Assembly (NCBI RefSeq): GCF_004355185.1
Contig: NZ_CP037922.1
Location: forward strand, 2,356,001-2,420,000
From: Hymenobacter radiodurans
Lineage (GTDB): Bacteria > Bacteroidota > Bacteroidia > Cytophagales > Hymenobacteraceae
Reading direction: 5' to 3'
DNA: 64,000 nucleotides
Shown here in pieces: positions 26,437 through 35,186 of this stretch; the stretch's first letter is position 1, and each line of letters starts with the position of its first letter. The notes under the pieces were generated by a model. The model was not told the origin of the DNA and did not search any database. It was given only the letters and a program-made list of their open reading frames with translations. The translations under genes and the position numbers were made by a program.

Positions 26437-29400
26437 GCAGCCACGCCGGGCAGCATCTTCTCATTCTGGAGCCGCAGACGTTGGCAGAGGATGCGCATAA
26501 TATTGCGGGCGACTTCGGAGCACTCTTCCATCACATCGTAGAAGTCCTCCTGATCGATGCGAAAGGCCACGACGGGACTCTGCGCAACGGCCGTGGCTGA
26601 GCGGGCTTCAGCGTCCAGCAAGGCTAACTCGCCAAAGAAATCACCCTTTCGGAAAGTCGTCAGTTGAAGCGGCCCATCGAAAATTCCCACCTCCCCCTCG
26701 CTTACAATAAACAGGGAGTTGCCCAGGGTTCCTTTGACAAAAATCTCCTGATCAGCCTGAAAAGAGACTTCCTTCATAATCGGCACAATGGTACCCAGAA
26801 CGTTCTCGGGCGTTTCGGCGAAGAGTGCGGTGCCTTTCAACAATAGTACGCGCTCCCGCGCCGAAACCGAGGAAGCGGAAGCGTGCGGCGTGTTCATAAG
26901 CAGTTGATGGGAATCTGGATACACAGAAATCAGTTGATCGAAAGCGGCGGGACGCTGCTGGGGCAGCTGCCGGAGTACGGCCATGGCACTCTCCTGAATC
27001 AGAACATTGGCTGACAGCAGGTGCGGGTGTAAATACAGTACCGTTTGCGGACTTGAATGCCACTGCAGCAGCGCCACGCTAATCGTCCAGGCTGAAAAAG
27101 AGGCAGACCCGCGCCGCACGATGGAGGTTTGAATAGGCTCGGCGGAACTCAGGGGGCCTAATAAACTATCGAAGGTTTGTACCTTATCCCGCAACCGTCC
27201 GGTATCGAGCAACGCTTGCAGGCCCTGATAAAGCGGCCGGGGAATTAAGTTGTCCAAAATTTCCAGCGCATTGGCCTGCCGTTCGCCCGCCGAGTGGGCT
27301 ACGCCGCGCTGCGCGTCCAGAATATGCTGGCGCTCATAAATTTGCATCAGCAGCCAGAATAAGCGCTGTTGTCCTTTCTTGAGCTCGTAGCGTAAGGCCG
27401 AGCGTAGCTCCGCGTTGGCACTGCTCATACCATGCAGGACTTGCTGGGCCAGGCGCATTTCTTTCTCCACCAGCCGCTGAAACATGGGCGCATCGGCCGG
27501 TACCGTGGGATAACTGCTCAGGGCCCGTAATGCGGCGGCGCGCGCGTGCAGATTGGAGGTCTGCGCTACCTCCACCAACACTTGCCGGGCTTCCGTGGTA
27601 GCCAGCCGGGCACACACCTGCGCCAGCAAATGCAGGTAGTGCCCATCTGATTCCTTCGTCAATACTTCCTTGATCTGGGGCAAGGCCGCGGCTCCTAGTC
27701 CTACGAGGCTGTCGGCCACTGAATGTCTTACCGTCTTGTTGCGCAGCAAGCGCAGCAGCTCATCGGTTAGGGTCGGATTGGTCGCCTCCGCGGCGGCGGT
27801 TACGGCGGCCTGCACTACCTCCGGCGCCGGGCTATGCAGGCAGGTTATCAACAGTTCGCTTTGTTGCTCGGGAGTCAAAAAACGGATGAGTCCCAAGGCC
27901 ATGATGCGGGAGTTGGTATCGGAAGAAGCCAGGATACTGCTGAGGCTTTGCCTGGCCTGCACGTCGTCGGGAGCTTGTGCCAGCCGGCCCCGCAGAGCTC
28001 CCCTCCGCACCACGGTATCCGGATGATGCAGTAAGTCATTGGCCTCGGGGTGGCCACCGGCCAGGGTACTGGCGGTTTCGCGCAGCTTCGGATCGGGGTC
28101 GTCGAGCGCCAGGCGCCGCAGTAGGCTCGCATCGGCCTGATGGCCCACCAGACTTAGCACACGCGTACGCACCCGACTATCGGTATGCGAAAGCAAGGCC
28201 GAGGCGTGTTGTACCAAGGTGCCGGATCCGGCTTTGAGTAGATCCTCAATGGCCAGCAAGGCTTCCTCTACACTATTGTCGGCTTCTTCCGTATCCGCCG
28301 CCGAGGGTGCACTGGGGGGCAAATTTGGCTCTGGGTTGGCCTCAAACCGTAAGCCCAGCGCGTCTTTCAGCTCATCGAGGTATTTCCAGTAGGTACGCTG
28401 CAACAGAAAAACAGCGCCCAGCAGTAGCAGCCCCATCCACACAAACGGCACCCACTGGTTCAGCGCTGGCGAGTCGTGCAGGCCCAGTAGCAATAAGCCC
28501 CCCACCCCCAACCCCAACGGCTCATAGAAGCCTTTGGCTAAGGTGTGCCCTTCCAGGCGCTCCAGCGGCGTGAGGGGTTGGAAGAGAACTAGGAACACTG
28601 GTTCGAACAAGGCCCGGCGCAGCACTTCCAGCGTCAGATAAAGCCCGCCAAAATACACCAGCAACATGGCAGGACCGACAGCAGCCAGCTCCAAAGCCCC
28701 AAACAGTAGAACACCCGCCAGGGCCGTCATCGGCAGCAAGGCCAGTGTCCAGCGCACGCCCAGGCGGTCGATGCCGTGGCGCGTGAAGAGCAGCTTAAAG
28801 AGCATAGCCAGCAGGTACGTAAGGGCCAAAACGCCCCCCACGTACTGTAGAATCGTGGTCTGATCCTGGAGCTTATACTTCACATTCACAAAGAATATAT
28901 ACTCCACACCCACCGCTACCGCGGCAATGGCGGTCAAACTCAGGCCCATGGCATGAATCAGGGGGCTGGCCCCAAATACCTGGCGTACCAGCGCCGACTG
29001 CACTGGCCGCGCTACCCTCGGCGCCCCCGGCCGCGCCTCCACTACCCGCGATTGAAACGTAGCCCGCTGAATCCAGGAGGCCAGTATATAAGCCCCGCAG
29101 GCGGTCAACAAGAGCACGTAGAGCTCATTATAGGCGTGCACAACTACGGCCAACACAGCCCCGACGGCTTTGGCGGGCATATCGCCGGCGCTGATGATGC
29201 TGAACAGCCGCCGCCCCTGCCGCACGTTAAAGACCACGGCCGACATCCCCCAGAACTCCAGGTTGGTCAGCAGATAAATGAGGCGGTAGCCCGTCATGAT
29301 GGCTACCGCCGTTGTAACGGACGGCCCCAGCAGGAGCAGCAGCGCCAGCACCAGTGTGAGCACCACAGCCACCAGCAAGGCCCGGACGGCCAGCTTCTGC

Positions 29401-29636
29401 AACAGCCAGTGGTGTTCAAAGTGCGCGTACAGCTTCCCTACGGCCATCATAGCTAGCGCCCCCACACAATACGCCAGGGGCAGATTGCGCTCCGGATGCT
29501 CTTCCAACAGCAGCACGTTGGCCGTCACGTACACCAGAATGGTGCCGATGCCCAGCAGGAAATTGTGCGCAAAAAACAACCCAACCGTCTTCGTCTCGCC
29601 GGGCCGTATCCCCAGATACCGGGTTAGCTTTTCCAT
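26433..29636 (-). CDS. Npt/ATP-ADP-translocase-like membrane protein fused to HEAT repeats and a cNMP-binding domain
   Basis: A 1067-residue protein. Residues 1 to about 430 hold some twelve hydrophobic segments in the pattern of the MFS-like nucleotide (Npt1/Npt2-type) translocases. Residues about 460-880 are HEAT/armadillo-like helical repeats. Residues about 925-1045 are a cyclic-nucleotide-binding domain with KGDFFGELALLDAEARSATAVAQSP, the phosphate-binding cassette. In related proteins found in bacteria and rickettsia-like parasites the membrane part moves nucleotides or unknown ligands. Here the fused C-terminal domain suggests that a cyclic nucleotide may control it. Substrate and orientation are unknown. 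The 3' end overlaps the epimerase gene's 3' end by 4 bases. Confidence 0.8.
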   Translation of the reverse strand: MEKLTRYLGIRPGETKTVGLFFAHNFLLGIGTILVYVTANVLLLEEHPERNLPLAYCVGALAMMAVGKLYAHFEHHWLLQKLAVRALLVAVVLTLVLALLLLLGPSVTTAVAIMTGYRLIYLLTNLEFWGMSAVVFNVRQGRRLFSIISAGDMPAKAVGAVLAVVVHAYNELYVLLLTACGAYILASWIQRATFQSRVVEARPGAPRVARPVQSALVRQVFGASPLIHAMGLSLTAIAAVAVGVEYIFFVNVKYKLQDQTTILQYVGGVLALTYLLAMLFKLLFTRHGIDRLGVRWTLALLPMTALAGVLLFGALELAAVGPAMLLVYFGGLYLTLEVLRRALFEPVFLVLFQPLTPLERLEGHTLAKGFYEPLGLGVGGLLLLGLHDSPALNQWVPFVWMGLLLLGAVFLLQRTYWKYLDELKDALGLRFEANPEPNLPPSAPSAADTEEADNSVEEALLAIEDLLKAGSGTLVQHASALLSHTDSRVRTRVLSLVGHQADASLLRRLALDDPDPKLRETASTLAGGHPEANDLLHHPDTVVRRGALRGRLAQAPDDVQARQSLSSILASSDTNSRIMALGLIRFLTPEQQSELLITCLHSPAPEVVQAAVTAAAEATNPTLTDELLRLLRNKTVRHSVADSLVGLGAAALPQIKEVLTKESDGHYLHLLAQVCARLATTEARQVLVEVAQTSNLHARAAALRALSSYPTVPADAPMFQRLVEKEMRLAQQVLHGMSSANAELRSALRYELKKGQQRLFWLLMQIYERQHILDAQRGVAHSAGERQANALEILDNLIPRPLYQGLQALLDTGRLRDKVQTFDSLLGPLSSAEPIQTSIVRRGSASFSAWTISVALLQWHSSPQTVLYLHPHLLSANVLIQESAMAVLRQLPQQRPAAFDQLISVYPDSHQLLMNTPHASASSVSARERVLLLKGTALFAETPENVLGTIVPIMKEVSFQADQEIFVKGTLGNSLFIVSEGEVGIFDGPLQLTTFRKGDFFGELALLDAEARSATAVAQSPVVAFRIDQEDFYDVMEECSEVARNIMRILCQRLRLQNEKMLPGVAA

Positions 29637-29700
29637 TCAAATTCTTCCGTTAAAAAGCCCCCCAACGGACACTGCCGGCCTATCAGAGGGCCGCGGCCGC

Positions 29701-30713
29701 TTAGTGCAAGGCGCGCTTCTTGACCAATCCGCCCTTGGTGTCGCTGATGCTTTGCATGACCACAAAAGCGTTCGGATCGATTTTATGAATCTCATCGGTG
29801 AGGCCCACGACCTCAAGACGGGTAACGACCGTAAAAATGGCTTCTACCTTCAGGTGCTGATGCCCGTGCGAGCCGTAGCCCTGGGTAACTTCAAACACGG
29901 TAGCACCCCGGCGCAGCTTATCGGTTATCATCTGCCGGATTTCGGTGCTATGGAAGGAAATAATCGTCAGGCCGGTGTATTCCTCAATTCCTACCAGGAT
30001 AAAGTCCACGGTTTTGGCCGCCGACAAGTAGGCCAGAATGGAGTATAGAGCGGTTTCAATGGACAGCAGCCACGCCGCCACGCCAAAGATGATAATATTG
30101 ATAATCAGCACAATATCACCAATGGAGAGAGGCAGCTTGCGGCTGAGGTAAAGGGCCAGAATTTCAGTGCCATCGAGCACGCCGCCGCCCCGCATGGCCA
30201 AGCCAATGCCCGCCCCGAGAAAAAATCCGCCAAACACCGCAATCAGCAGCTTATCATCCGTGACGCTGGGAAAGGAAACAATCAGCAGCGCCCCGGACAG
30301 GGCCATAATCGTTAGCAGGGTTTTAAGCGCGAACTTCCGCCCCAGCTGATAGTAGCCCAGGATTATAAAGGGATATTGATAACCAGAATCAGCACCGACA
30401 GGGACATGCCGGTCAGGTGCCTTACCAGCAGCGAAATACCCGTCACGCCGCCGTCAATGAATTCGTTGGGCAACAGAAAGCCTTTCAAGCCCAGCGCCGC
30501 CGAAAAAACGCCCGCCAGCAGCAGCAACGTCTGCACGATCGTGCGACGCACCCAGCGCTGCGACAGGGCATAGAACACGTTATAGTTGGCCGACGCAGTG
30601 GCCGCCTCGTCCACGGGCGCCGCGACCACTTGCTGCGCATAGCGCTTGGTGCGAAAGCGAGAAGGAATCAGGTGATCAAGCAACATTGCCGCCAGCAAAA
30701 GCCAGATGTTCAC
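29701..30713 (-). CDS. YitT/DUF2179 family membrane protein, one apparent frameshift
   Basis: The N-terminal part (GTG at 30713) ends at LTGMSLSVLILVINIPL. The C-terminal part begins MALSGALLIVSFPSVTDDKL. The frame shifts at 30367-30369, where three T (minus strand CCTTTATAA) would need four to read INIPFIILGYYQLGRKF. The repaired protein is about 337 residues. It has five or six hydrophobic segments, the LPNEFIDGGVTGISLL motif of YitT and the C-terminal DUF2179 cytosolic domain (YTGLTIISFHSTEIRQMITDKLRRGATVFEVTQGYG). The function of YitT proteins is unclear. An internal ATG at 30686 (MLLDHLIPSRF) is an alternative start. Confidence 0.8.
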
Positions 30714-30911
30714 TACCGATATAGGTTCCGGCGGCCAGCTGGTCAGAAGCCGCTGCCGGACAAATACAGAAAACGCCAGTCACGAGCTCAAGGCTTGCAC
30801 CGACACCGAAGAACGGAATCTAATTCGGTGCCCTTTTGCTGTTCTATAGACAAAGGGGCACTAGTTGATAATATCGGATTAATTTAAATAAATCGCAAAA
30901 TAATACTTGAG
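30714..30911. other. Intergenic stretch without a recognised gene
   Basis: About 200 bases between the YitT gene and the 3' end of the histidine kinase gene. I see no repeat or hairpin worth naming. The sequence becomes AT-rich near 30880. Confidence 0.35.
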
Positions 30912-31955
30912 CTACGCCAAGCGCTTTTTGGGGTCGAGCGGCAGGGAAATGGTAAACTCCGTGTATTCTCCCTCCTTGCTGTCCACGGAAAGGGTACCAC
31001 CGTGGCCTTTAGTGATAATATCGTAGCTGAGCGAGAGGCCCAGCCCCGTGCCCTCCCCCGTGGGTTTGGTAGTGAAAAAGGGCTGATATATTTTCTCGCG
31101 CACCGCTGCCGGAATCCCGTTCCCGTTGTCGCGCACCCGCACTTGCACCGTATTGCCCACTTGTCGGGTTTGCACGCATACCTCCGGGCAATAGCCAGGG
31201 GGCGCTTGCCGGCTCTTTTCCGCTACGGCGTAGAAAGCATTGGTCAGCAGGTTCAGAAACACCCGGCTCAGGTCCTGGGGCAGCACTAATACGGGCTTCA
31301 GGCTGGGGTCGAGTTCGGTGAGGAGCGTGGCGTTGGAATCCTTGTTTTTCGCCCGCCAACCATGATACGCCAGGCGTAGGCTTTCCTCCACCAAGGTGTT
31401 GATGTTGGTCGCCTGCCGCTGGGTGCTGTTGGCCCGGGAGTGCTCCAGCATGCTTTTCACAATGCGGTCGGCCCGGTGGCCGTGCTGATGAATGCGGCTT
31501 TGGTTCTGAATCAGTTCCTGCAAGAGCTGCTGAATAGTGTGCTGGCCTTTCTCCGAGAGCTGTTCTTTGGCGAGCTCCTCCTCCAATTCGGCTACCAAAT
31601 CAACGCTGAGGTCGGAGAAGTTGGTGACGAAATTCAGCGGGTTCTGCATCTCGTGGGCAATGCCAGCGGTGAGCTCCCCTAGGCTCGCCATTTTCTCCCG
31701 CTGCACCAGCTGGCTTTGGGTGGTTCGCAGGTCGGCCAGGGCCTGTTCCAGGTCGTTGCGCTGGGCAATTATCTCCGAGGTACGCGCCGCCACCTGCTGC
31801 TCCAGCTGCTCATTCTGCTGGGCCAGCAGCAGCTGCTTTTCCTGCTCCTGCACCAGGCGCCGCCGCTGCTCCCGAATCAGGATGGTCACGATGCCCAGGG
31901 CCAGCAGCAGCAGGATGGGGCCAACGAGCAGAAAGGGAATCAGGACGTCGGGCAT
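30912..31955 (-). CDS. Sensor histidine kinase
   Basis: About 347 residues from ATG 31955 (MPDVLIPFLLVGPILLLLALGIVTILI, one N-terminal membrane helix). A long coiled coil (EKQLLLAQQNEQLEQQVAARTSEIIAQRNDLEQALADL) leads to the H box REKMASLGELTAGIAHEMQNPLNF with the phosphate-accepting His. LNLLTNAFYAVAEK is the N box, VRDNGNGIP the G1 box, FFTTKPTGEGTGLGLSLSYDII the F/G2 boxes. There is no obvious periplasmic sensor domain. No response regulator gene is adjacent, so the partner is unknown. Only about 70 bases and a terminator separate it from the upstream membrane-protein gene. Confidence 0.88.
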   Translation of the reverse strand: MPDVLIPFLLVGPILLLLALGIVTILIREQRRRLVQEQEKQLLLAQQNEQLEQQVAARTSEIIAQRNDLEQALADLRTTQSQLVQREKMASLGELTAGIAHEMQNPLNFVTNFSDLSVDLVAELEEELAKEQLSEKGQHTIQQLLQELIQNQSRIHQHGHRADRIVKSMLEHSRANSTQRQATNINTLVEESLRLAYHGWRAKNKDSNATLLTELDPSLKPVLVLPQDLSRVFLNLLTNAFYAVAEKSRQAPPGYCPEVCVQTRQVGNTVQVRVRDNGNGIPAAVREKIYQPFFTTKPTGEGTGLGLSLSYDIITKGHGGTLSVDSKEGEYTEFTISLPLDPKKRLA

Positions 31956-32022
31956 GGCACAAGCCAGCGGAGCTGAGAAAGGTAAAGACGTAACCAGCAA
32001 ACCAATATACGCAACTTAGAGG

Positions 32023-32058
32023 GCAAAAAAGCCCCCCACTCTATTTCGAGGGGCAGCC
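32023..32058 (-). terminator. Terminator between the membrane protein and histidine kinase genes
   Basis: On the minus strand, GCCCCTCGAAATAGAGTGGGGGGCTTTTTT reads as a G/C-rich stem followed by a T run, just after the stop at 32071. It contains an exact GCCCCCCA octamer. Confidence 0.6.
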
Positions 32059-32070
32059 CCATCGGTATTC

Positions 32071-32877
32071 CTAGGGCTGAGCCGCCGGGGAGGGCTGCGG
32101 ATACGAGACAGCTGACCGGAAAGCCGTTAGCGGCTGCCCTAGCATTCGATATGGCCGCTGCTCCCAGCTACTGTAGTGCAGCCACCGCGGCAGGGCCCGG
32201 CGCGCGGGCACGCTAATAGGAAAGAAGCGGAACATCCAGGCAAATAAGCCCATTTGCACAGCAGCTAAAAACGTATCAGGACTACTGAGAAGCGTATCCA
32301 GACGAATAGTGGTGGCCACGTCGTAATCAGCGCTGTAGATGACATTGATGGCCCCATACGTCACTACGGAGCACGAGCAGTACACCAGGATACCGACGCT
32401 GAAAAAAAACTCCGGCTGCTTTTCCAGCTCAAAAGGCGAGCTGCGGGTCAGATACACCACATGAATAATGGCGAGCGTCACCAGAATGGTGCAGCCTAGG
32501 GCTTGGGCGTAGCTGTTTACATCCGTAAGTAGACCATTGAAGAAAGTGGCATCCAGCAGAGCCACAACCAGGAACACCCCAATGCAGAGGCGGATGATCT
32601 GCTGCACCCGCCCGGCGGGTAGTAGACGCTGATAGGTGCCCGCCAGCAGCACTACCATCAGCACCGTGGACAGGTGAAAAAGGTAAATGTTGTTGCGAAT
32701 GGAAATGCGGCTGATCGTATCCATGGGAAACAGCACCACTTTGGCGGCCACGTAGTAAAATACCAACCGGAAGCGATACGGAATGTGCTGCCGCCGCAAA
32801 CAGGCACTGGCAAACGGCACGATCGGTGCCGCCTCCAGTATCCGATTCATCACATGAACGACAACCCAAGCATCCAT
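32071..32877 (-). CDS. Multi-pass membrane protein of unknown function
   Basis: A 268-residue protein with about six or seven hydrophobic stretches, for example TVLMVVLLAGTYQRLL, CIGVFLVVALLDATFFNGLLT and TILVTLAIIHVVYL. I do not recognise a family. The C-terminal tail is soluble and Pro-rich. It lies directly upstream of the sensor kinase gene on the same strand, separated by a terminator, so a signalling link is possible but not supported further. Confidence 0.6.
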   Translation of the reverse strand: MDAWVVVHVMNRILEAAPIVPFASACLRRQHIPYRFRLVFYYVAAKVVLFPMDTISRISIRNNIYLFHLSTVLMVVLLAGTYQRLLPAGRVQQIIRLCIGVFLVVALLDATFFNGLLTDVNSYAQALGCTILVTLAIIHVVYLTRSSPFELEKQPEFFFSVGILVYCSCSVVTYGAINVIYSADYDVATTIRLDTLLSSPDTFLAAVQMGLFAWMFRFFPISVPARRALPRWLHYSSWEQRPYRMLGQPLTAFRSAVSYPQPSPAAQP

Positions 32878-32886
32878 TCGCGCTCC

Positions 32887-33426
32887 TTAATTCTGATCGA
32901 AATGGCCGCAATTATCGGGACATCTCTCCTCACTGGTACCAATCAAGTAGTCGACTTTAAACCCATCTTTTAGCTGGACGGATTTTTTTACTTCTTTCCC
33001 GGTGCTATCAACAGCTGTAATCAAGATTCCAAAGTCTTTCTTGTTATTTCCATACGTACGGTAGATGCGGATGCCAGCGCAGTTTTCTGTGTCCTGCATG
33101 ATCTTGTTTATAGTCGTGCGACTGAAGTAGTTACTGGTAACTACTGCCTTCGGATTGACTCTTTCATATTCATCTATAGCAGCAAGGGCAGCCTTGTATT
33201 CCGTCTCATTGCTTGGTATTACACCCGCTCCTGGCTCAAAAGGCGGCTTGGACAGTTTAGGGTCTAGGCCAGTCTCTTCTTCACGAGTTGTATCCGTCTG
33301 GCTAAGAACTGCTGGCTGCTGAGAAGCCGAAGGCTCTTTTTTCTGCCCGCTGTCGCAACTAAAAAGCCCCCCAGTACTTGCAAGCCAGAAGCAGCCAACC
33401 CAACGCAGTTTTGTAAAGATTTCCAT
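32887..33426 (-). CDS. Lipoprotein of a small paired family, member 1
   Basis: About 179 residues from ATG 33426 (MEIFTKLRWVGCFWL) with a lipobox ending GGLFSC. The C-terminal part NKIMQDTENCAGIRIYRTYGNN ... DYLIGTSEERCPDNCGHF is similar to the neighbouring gene at 33504-34022. A conserved acidic-then-Cys ending, SE(D/E)(K/R)CP-x-NC, and a second Cys near CxGxRxY are seen in both. The family is not known to me. Confidence 0.6.
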   Translation of the reverse strand: MEIFTKLRWVGCFWLASTGGLFSCDSGQKKEPSASQQPAVLSQTDTTREEETGLDPKLSKPPFEPGAGVIPSNETEYKAALAAIDEYERVNPKAVVTSNYFSRTTINKIMQDTENCAGIRIYRTYGNNKKDFGILITAVDSTGKEVKKSVQLKDGFKVDYLIGTSEERCPDNCGHFDQN

Positions 33427-33503
33427 ACACACTAGGTTTTGGTAAAAAGTGAAACAATGATGGCTGAAATAAAGCCTCCGCTGAGCATGCGCTGCTAGGC
33501 TAC

Positions 33504-34022
33504 TTATTCATATAAGGCGGCTCCTACGCAGTTCTCGGGGCATTTGTCTTCGCTTATCCCGAACAGGTATTTACCCTGGGTTCTCAGCCCCGATTGCTCC
33601 TCCAGATTGATCGGATTGACTAAGTCAGCGCCATCCTTATCCACCCCTATCACCACCATTCTTTCCTGCCCCGCGCTGTCGGCGAGGTACATGCGCAGGC
33701 CCTCGCATTTGCCGTTGGCCAGCAGGTCTTTCACCAGCTGCTTACTGATATAGCCATTGTGCAGGCCACCGGACGGGTGCTTTTCTCTGTATTTTTTGAC
33801 CGATGCAATGGCATTGTCATAATCAGCTTTGGTTTTGGGCTTGCGACCCGGCTTGGGCTTCTTGGCCGCGGGAGCTTCTGCCGTATGGAAGGCAAAGTGC
33901 ACGGGCACGTCCAGCTGTGCCGCCGCCGCCTGACTAGCAGAGGAATTGCTGCATCCAAAAAGCCCCCCAGTGGCCAGCAGCGCAGCCACGCCCATTGCGT
34001 AAAGACCTGACATCAGTTTCAT
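33504..34022 (-). CDS. Lipoprotein of a small paired family, member 2
   Basis: A 172-residue protein with a signal (MKLMSGLYAMGVAALLATGGLFGC) ending in a lipobox. After a basic linker (AKKPKPGRKPKTKADYDNAI) come VKKYREKHPSGG and LLANGKCEGLRMYLADSAGQERMVVIGVDKDG. The last 15 residues carry GISEDKCPENC, matching GTSEERCPDNC in the paralogue downstream. The pair probably arose by tandem duplication. Both would be anchored in the envelope. Possible disulphide bonds among the conserved Cys residues are inference. Confidence 0.6.
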   Translation of the reverse strand: MKLMSGLYAMGVAALLATGGLFGCSNSSASQAAAAQLDVPVHFAFHTAEAPAAKKPKPGRKPKTKADYDNAIASVKKYREKHPSGGLHNGYISKQLVKDLLANGKCEGLRMYLADSAGQERMVVIGVDKDGADLVNPINLEEQSGLRTQGKYLFGISEDKCPENCVGAALYE

Positions 34023-34335
34023 ATGCAGTAAGCTTAGGTATGCTGAAACTCTACCCAGACAGGAAAGACAGAATGGTAGCAGTAATATCCCCTCTGCGTC
34101 TTTACCTTATATAGACGTATAATAGTAATAAAATATCTTTAAATAATATATCCGCAGATATAACTCTGGATAATTGCCTTGCTGCACTAACAAGGAATGA
34201 ATCAGGGCGAGGTATGCGCTTGATTACAACTGTGACTCTGAAAAGTGAGTATTGGCAGCATAGGCCGATAGGTAACCGGCCACCTTGTTTCCTTTTTAGA
34301 GAACTTCCTGCGCCCGTAGGTAGCTAGCCGCACGT
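34023..34335. other. Divergent intergenic stretch
   Basis: About 310 bases, AT-rich near 34130-34200, between the lipoprotein gene and the PAP2 gene. Promoters of both divergent genes must lie here, but I cannot assign boxes with confidence. Confidence 0.35.
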
Positions 34336-35160
34336 ATGGTATCTACTTTTACCCTTGCTCATTCCTGGCGCGTTCGCACCGTTGGGCTGCTGTTGGCGCT
34401 GGGCACGGCAGCTCCGGTGCAGGCCCAGATTACGCCGCCCGCCGCCGCCGATACTCTCCGTAAGTACGAAACGCCCGCCCAGGCTTCGGCCATCAAGAAA
34501 CCCTGGTATCAGGGCAAGCTGGTGCGCGCCACCCTTGTGCCAGCCGTGATGATTGGCTACGGTTTTTACACTCATAAGGGTGGCGGTTTTTATACCAACG
34601 AGCAGGCCAACCGTGACATTCACAAGCTGTTTCCCACTTACCGCACTTCCCTCGATGATTATCTCCTATTGGCCCCCTACGCGGAGCTGGGCCTTGTGGC
34701 GCTGGCCGGCGTAGAGTCGCGCAGCGACCGAATAAATACGCTGCTGGTCATTGGCAAAGCAGAGGCGATTATGCTTACTTCTGTTTACGCCCTAAAGTAC
34801 ATTACCCGCCGGCCCCGCCCCGATGGATCTGACAACGAATCGTTTCCTTCCGGCCACACGGCTCAGGCCTTCCTGGCCGCCAGCATCGTGCACACGGAGT
34901 TTCGCGATAAAAGTCAGTGGTACGGCATTGGGGCGTATACCATTGCCACGGGCGTGGGGGCGCTGCGCATGATAAACACCAAGCACTGGCAGAGCGACGT
35001 GGTGGCCGGGGCTGGCTTCGGCATTCTCTCCGCCCACCTTGCCTATCTCACCCACCGCAACCGCTGGGGTCGGCAGCCGCGCCTGCCAAAAGGCATGACC
35101 CTGACGCCGACCCTGTACGGGGGCGCTACGGGGCTGTGCTTTATCTGGCGCCCTCAGTAG
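34336..35160 (+). CDS. PAP2-family phosphatase
   Basis: A 274-residue protein with a signal peptide (LLLALGTAAPVQAQ). The three phosphatase motifs are in order: KYITRRPRP, SFPSGHTAQAF and ALRMINTKHWQSDVVAG, which give the Lys/Arg, the Ser-Gly-His and the Arg-x5-His-x3-Asp of PAP2 enzymes. It resembles Bacteroidota PAP2 proteins that act in the periplasm or outer membrane on lipid phosphates such as undecaprenyl pyrophosphate or phosphatidic acid. The substrate is not determined. It converges on the GT39 gene at 35187. Confidence 0.87.
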   Translation: MVSTFTLAHSWRVRTVGLLLALGTAAPVQAQITPPAAADTLRKYETPAQASAIKKPWYQGKLVRATLVPAVMIGYGFYTHKGGGFYTNEQANRDIHKLFPTYRTSLDDYLLLAPYAELGLVALAGVESRSDRINTLLVIGKAEAIMLTSVYALKYITRRPRPDGSDNESFPSGHTAQAFLAASIVHTEFRDKSQWYGIGAYTIATGVGALRMINTKHWQSDVVAGAGFGILSAHLAYLTHRNRWGRQPRLPKGMTLTPTLYGGATGLCFIWRPQ

Positions 35161-35186
35161 CCAGAAGTAACCTCAGAATGGCACAG

